Shown here: positions 59,498 through 64,000 of the stretch, one piece after another
How positions within the stretch are numbered: position 1 is the first letter of the stretch
How the letters are laid out: every line of letters starts with the position of its first letter
Origin: Streptomyces sp. NBC_01408
GTDB taxonomy: Bacteria > Actinomycetota > Actinomycetes > Streptomycetales > Streptomycetaceae
Assembly: GCF_026340255.1 (NCBI RefSeq)
Contig: NZ_JAPEPJ010000002.1
Span: forward strand, 744,001-808,000
Reading direction: 5' to 3'
Length of the DNA stretch: 64,000 nt
The notes under the pieces: generated by a model
Seen by the model: the letters and a program-made list of their open reading frames with translations, nothing else
Databases searched by the model: none
Told to the model about the DNA's origin: nothing
Program-made: the position numbers and the translations under genes

Positions 59498-59953
59498 TCA
59501 GGACGGGGACGAGGACGCCTCCACGGCCGCCTTGATGCGGCGGCCGAAGTCGGGGGCGTCCTTGCGGGCCGCGCTCAGCGCGAACCCGACCAGGAGCCGG
59601 CCGAGGCCGTGCCCTTCGAGGGTGTTGAAGATGCGGACCCGGGTGCGGCCGCCGGGCAGGGCCTCCAGGTCGTAGCCGCCCTCGGCCGTCACCAGGTTCT
59701 TGCTCTGCTCCGTCCAGCGGATCAGGCCCGGCGGTTCGAAGCCGACGATGCGGAACTCGCGGCCGGTCTTCATCCCGGCGTCCTTGACGGTGCTGCGGAA
59801 GACGGTGCCCAGCGCGGTCGGCCCGTCCGGGGTCTTGGTGATCTGCTGGACGCGCGGGCTGAATTCGGGGTCGTTGCGCCCGTCGGCAAGGTAGGCGAAG
59901 ACCTTTTCGACGGGCCGGTCGATGTCGACGCTGGCCTCGAACTGTCCGGACAT
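59498..59953 (-). CDS. SRPBCC-family protein (polyketide cyclase/START-like fold)
   Basis: The 151-residue protein has the SRPBCC pattern: FEASVDIDRPVEKVFAYLADGRNDPEFSP, TALGTVFRSTVKDAG, GYDLEALPGGRTRVRIFNTLEG, and a C-terminal helix. The fold binds a hydrophobic ligand. Members range from toxin/antitoxin-like proteins to aromatase/cyclases, so the function cannot be assigned. ATG 59953 follows GAGGAG. The gene lies 49 bases downstream of the MFS transporter stop on the same strand and may be co-transcribed. Confidence 0.85.
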   Translation of the reverse strand: MSGQFEASVDIDRPVEKVFAYLADGRNDPEFSPRVQQITKTPDGPTALGTVFRSTVKDAGMKTGREFRIVGFEPPGLIRWTEQSKNLVTAEGGYDLEALPGGRTRVRIFNTLEGHGLGRLLVGFALSAARKDAPDFGRRIKAAVEASSSPS

Positions 59954-60002
59954 GTCGGCTCCTCGGTGCGGTACTCGCGATCCATGACGGCAGAGCAGCA
60001 CC

Positions 60003-61367
60003 CTATGCGCGCGTCGACCGCCCCGCCCGCGCACCGCGCGGAACGGGCCCCGGCCCGGCGGGCGGCGCGGCCGCCCCGATCCGGCTGCCGCGCAGCGGGG
60101 TGAGCAGCCCGCATACGAGGATCAGCAGGCAGAACGCCCCGCCGCCCAGGCTGACCACCGGAACTCCGTGCCGGGCGGCCAGCAGCGTGAGCACGGCCGC
60201 GCCCACCGGGCCCGAGGCGTTGTGCACGGTCCAGAAGGCGGAGGTCACCCGGCCGAGAAGGTGGTCCGGGGTCAGCTCCTGACGCAGCGTCATGCTGCAC
60301 ACCCCGCCGAGGGTCAGGCCGAACATGGATACGGCGGTCAGCGCGGCGATCAGCGGCACGCTGCGGCTGACGCCGGTGCCGGCCACCGCCAGGCCGAACA
60401 TCGCGACCGAGGTCAGCCAGCAGGCGCCGAAGCCGAAGACCCGGCGCAGCGTGCCGGCGGTGAAGGCGGCGAGGAGGCTGCCGGCCCCGCCCGCGGCGAT
60501 CACGTAGCCCAGGGTCGCGGCGTCCTGGCCGAGGTCGTGCTGGACCCGGTAGATCAGCAGGTCGGTGGCGCCCATGGTGACGAAGGTCAGCAGGGTGAGC
60601 AGTACCGTCAGCGGGCGCAGCAGCGGGTGGGCCCAGAGGAAGCGGAAGCCTACGACGAACACCTCCCGGAACATTCCCTCCCGCGCCCCGGCCCGCGCCG
60701 TGTCCGCGGCGGGACGGTCGGCCGGGCGGTCGAACCTGACCCATCCCAGGCTGGCGGCGGAGACGAGGAAGGTCGCCCCGTCCAGGGCCAGCGCCCAGTC
60801 CGCCCCCACCGCGGCCGTGAGGAAGCCGGCGGCCACCGGGCCGAGCAGGGTCCCGACGGCGAAGGTGCTCATCAGCCGGCCGTTGGCGGCGGTGAGGTCC
60901 TGCGGGCGTACGAGGTTCGGCACCGCCGTCACGTAGGCCACGTCGAAGAGCGTCCGCAACACGCCGACCAGCGCTGTCAGTACGTAGAGCAGCCAGATCC
61001 GCGGCCCGGCCAGCCAGAGCAACGGCACCGCGCCGAGCAGCAGTCCGCGGGCCAGATCGCAGACGATCATGAGCCGGCGGCGGTCGACGCGGTCGACCAC
61101 GTATCCGGCGAACACCCCCGTGACGATGCCGGTGGCCGCGGAGACGACGGTGACCAGGCCCATCTGGACGAGGGACCCGGTGGCGTGGAGGACGAGCAGC
61201 GGAAGCGCGAGCAGCGAGACGGAGCCGCCGATGACGGACAGTGCCTGGCCGAGCCAGAAGACGTTGAAGTCCTTGTTCCGCCCCAGCGGGCGGCGCTCGG
61301 GCCGCTCGTGGTCCTCGTCGGGTCGCTCGCGGTGCCCCGGTCGCCCTCGCGCTCTTCGGCTCATCAC
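60003..61367 (-). CDS. MFS transporter (12-helix, enterobactin/macrolide-efflux-like)
   Basis: The 454-residue membrane protein has a basic N-terminus (about 1-30) and about 12 helices, beginning NKDFNVFWLGQALSVIGGSVSLLALPLLVLHATGS, a start typical of EntS/MefA-like (MFS_3) exporters. An intra-repeat motif GYVVDRVDRRRLMIVCDLARG follows. I chose GTG 61367 (ATG 61364 is next): it lies inside a 14-bp inverted repeat and 6 bases after TACCGT, suggesting a leaderless transcript controlled by a repressor. The substrate is unknown; drug export is likely. Confidence 0.85.
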   Translation of the reverse strand: MMSRRARGRPGHRERPDEDHERPERRPLGRNKDFNVFWLGQALSVIGGSVSLLALPLLVLHATGSLVQMGLVTVVSAATGIVTGVFAGYVVDRVDRRRLMIVCDLARGLLLGAVPLLWLAGPRIWLLYVLTALVGVLRTLFDVAYVTAVPNLVRPQDLTAANGRLMSTFAVGTLLGPVAAGFLTAAVGADWALALDGATFLVSAASLGWVRFDRPADRPAADTARAGAREGMFREVFVVGFRFLWAHPLLRPLTVLLTLLTFVTMGATDLLIYRVQHDLGQDAATLGYVIAAGGAGSLLAAFTAGTLRRVFGFGACWLTSVAMFGLAVAGTGVSRSVPLIAALTAVSMFGLTLGGVCSMTLRQELTPDHLLGRVTSAFWTVHNASGPVGAAVLTLLAARHGVPVVSLGGGAFCLLILVCGLLTPLRGSRIGAAAPPAGPGPVPRGARAGRSTRA

Positions 61368-61403
61368 CCCGGGACGGTAGGTGAGACCGTCCCGGGGTGT
61401 CGC
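61365..61403 (-). promoter_or_regulatory. Promoter plus palindromic operator of the MFS gene
   Basis: CACCCCGGGACGGT (61365-61378) and its exact inverted copy (61386-61399) are separated by 7 bases. On the minus strand GCGACA (61403-61398), an 18-base spacer, TACCGT (61379-61374) and 6 bases lead straight to GTG 61367. The dyad therefore covers the -10 box, the start point and the start codon, an ideal repressor site. It could instead act as a terminator of the upstream gene. Confidence 0.6.
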
Positions 61404-61440
61404 GTGCTTTTCGGCGGCGCGGCCCCGGCCGCGGGGTCCG

Positions 61441-61854
61441 TCAGCCGAGCAGGGCGTAGACGGTGGAGGCCGTGGCGGCGGGCTCCTGGGCACCCTCGGG
61501 GGTCATGGTGACGTCGGCGAAGGCCATCCGCCGGCCGAGCTTGGTCACCCGTACGTGCACCAGTACGTCCGCGCCGACCACCGGCCGCTGGAAGCTCGTC
61601 GACTGCTGGACGGTGGTCATCGGCCCGTACTCCCCGCGCGCGGCGGAGATCGCGACGACGGTGGCGGTGTCGGCGGCCGCCATCAGGGCCTGCCCCGACA
61701 GCCCGCCGCCGTCCCGGGCCAGGGTGTCGGACCAGGGCAGCCGCAGGACGGCGTGCCGCTCGCCGGTCTCCTGGACGGTCAGGCCGAGGGCCTGTACCCA
61801 GGGGGCGAAGTGGTCGGCGAGGATCTTGTCGGCGTCTGCCGGTGTCAGCGTCAC
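61441..61854 (-). CDS. PaaI-family hotdog-fold thioesterase
   Basis: The 137-residue protein (GTG 61854) has the hotdog thioesterase pattern: ADHFAPWVQALGLTV, RHAVLRLPWSDTLARDGGGLSGQALMAAADTATVVA (the central helix with Asp in DGGGLSG), MTTVQQSTSFQRPV, VTKLGRRMAFADVTM. It hydrolyses small acyl- or phenylacetyl-type CoA thioesters; the exact substrate is unknown. An upstream ATG at 61893 exists, but a terminator hairpin lies between it and this start, so the GTG is preferred. It sits downstream of fadH, a plausible partner in acyl-CoA metabolism. Confidence 0.85.
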   Translation of the reverse strand: MTLTPADADKILADHFAPWVQALGLTVQETGERHAVLRLPWSDTLARDGGGLSGQALMAAADTATVVAISAARGEYGPMTTVQQSTSFQRPVVGADVLVHVRVTKLGRRMAFADVTMTPEGAQEPAATASTVYALLG

Positions 61855-61861
61855 CGGGAGA

Positions 61862-61890
61862 TTGTGGCGGCCCGGGCCGGGCCGCCACAA
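61862..61890 (-). terminator. Terminator hairpin after fadH
   Basis: A perfect 13-bp stem (61862-61874 with 61878-61890, 3-base loop) lies 45 bases after the FadH stop. It would limit read-through into the thioesterase gene. Confidence 0.7.
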
Positions 61891-61934
61891 CACCCTGGAG
61901 CGAGGAGGTTCACTTCCGGGAGGATCTCCCGCGG

Positions 61935-63998
<2,064 letters not shown>

Positions 63999-64000
63999 AG

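Noticed and set aside
61855..61893. ATG 61893 as the start of the PaaI-type thioesterase
   Set aside because: It lies upstream of a 13-bp terminator hairpin, and the added residues match no family sequence.

Overview
The window is chromosomal DNA from a Streptomyces-like actinomycete. It has very high G+C, strong third-position GC in the real reading frames, GTG and TTG starts, many ATGA/GTGA start-stop overlaps, only two recognised TTA codons, and families typical of Streptomyces (SARP regulator, SCO0930-type lipoprotein, DUF4142/DUF1996 secreted proteins, questin oxidase, cytosolic contractile injection system). I saw no rRNA, tRNA, CRISPR array, insertion sequence, integrase or replication origin.

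Region 1 (1-6.6 kb) is a set of unlinked genes: a GH3 glycosidase cut by the window edge with a palindromic operator candidate, a DUF5990 protein, a CASTOR/POLLUX-type ion channel protein, a Tat-exported L-amino-acid oxidase that keeps the substrate residues of Streptomyces L-glutamate oxidase, and a PhnA zinc-ribbon protein. Region 2 (6.64-16.88 kb) is a minus-strand cluster bounded by a clear promoter and a terminator hairpin. Its order is a WD40 propeller protein, GTP cyclohydrolase II, a SUMF1-fold protein, a (frameshifted) glycosyltransferase, a nucleoside hydrolase, an MFS exporter, a phosphoribosyltransferase, an NCS2 nucleobase permease and an HD-domain nucleotidase. Most junctions overlap or lie within about 30 bases, and two genes carry TTA codons near their 5' ends, which suggests bldA control. 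The likely theme is a GTP-derived nucleoside or nucleobase pathway with export; the product is unknown to me. Region 3 (17.2-23.4 kb) holds a questin oxidase/GH13 glucosidase pair, two secreted DUF proteins and an ECF-like sigma factor with its own zinc-binding tail. Region 4 (23.4-29.5 kb) is a redox module: a PucR-type regulator divergent from a b-type cytochrome-like membrane protein, a NuoF-like flavoprotein with a fused ferredoxin, and a SCO0930 lipoprotein. A small lipoprotein follows.

Region 5 (29.5-57.6 kb) is a complete-looking contractile injection system (CIS) locus: 19 tightly packed minus-strand genes from a tail terminator through sheath, tube, baseplate, tape measure and AAA+ ATPase, followed by a SARP regulator and faced by a divergent cysteine-rich coiled-coil gene. 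It lacks capsid, portal, terminase, tail-fibre and recognisable PAAR genes. Two members stand out: an 896-residue protein whose last ~130 residues look like a polymorphic-toxin domain (a likely effector), and a 521-residue protein with the only strong transmembrane stretch in the operon. Several CIS proteins contain expanded low-complexity repeats.

Region 6 (57.7-64 kb) has a secreted tripeptidyl-peptidase-like hydrolase, an SRPBCC protein, an MFS transporter whose start codon and -10 box lie inside a long inverted repeat, a PaaI-type thioesterase and a FadH-type dienoyl-CoA reductase.
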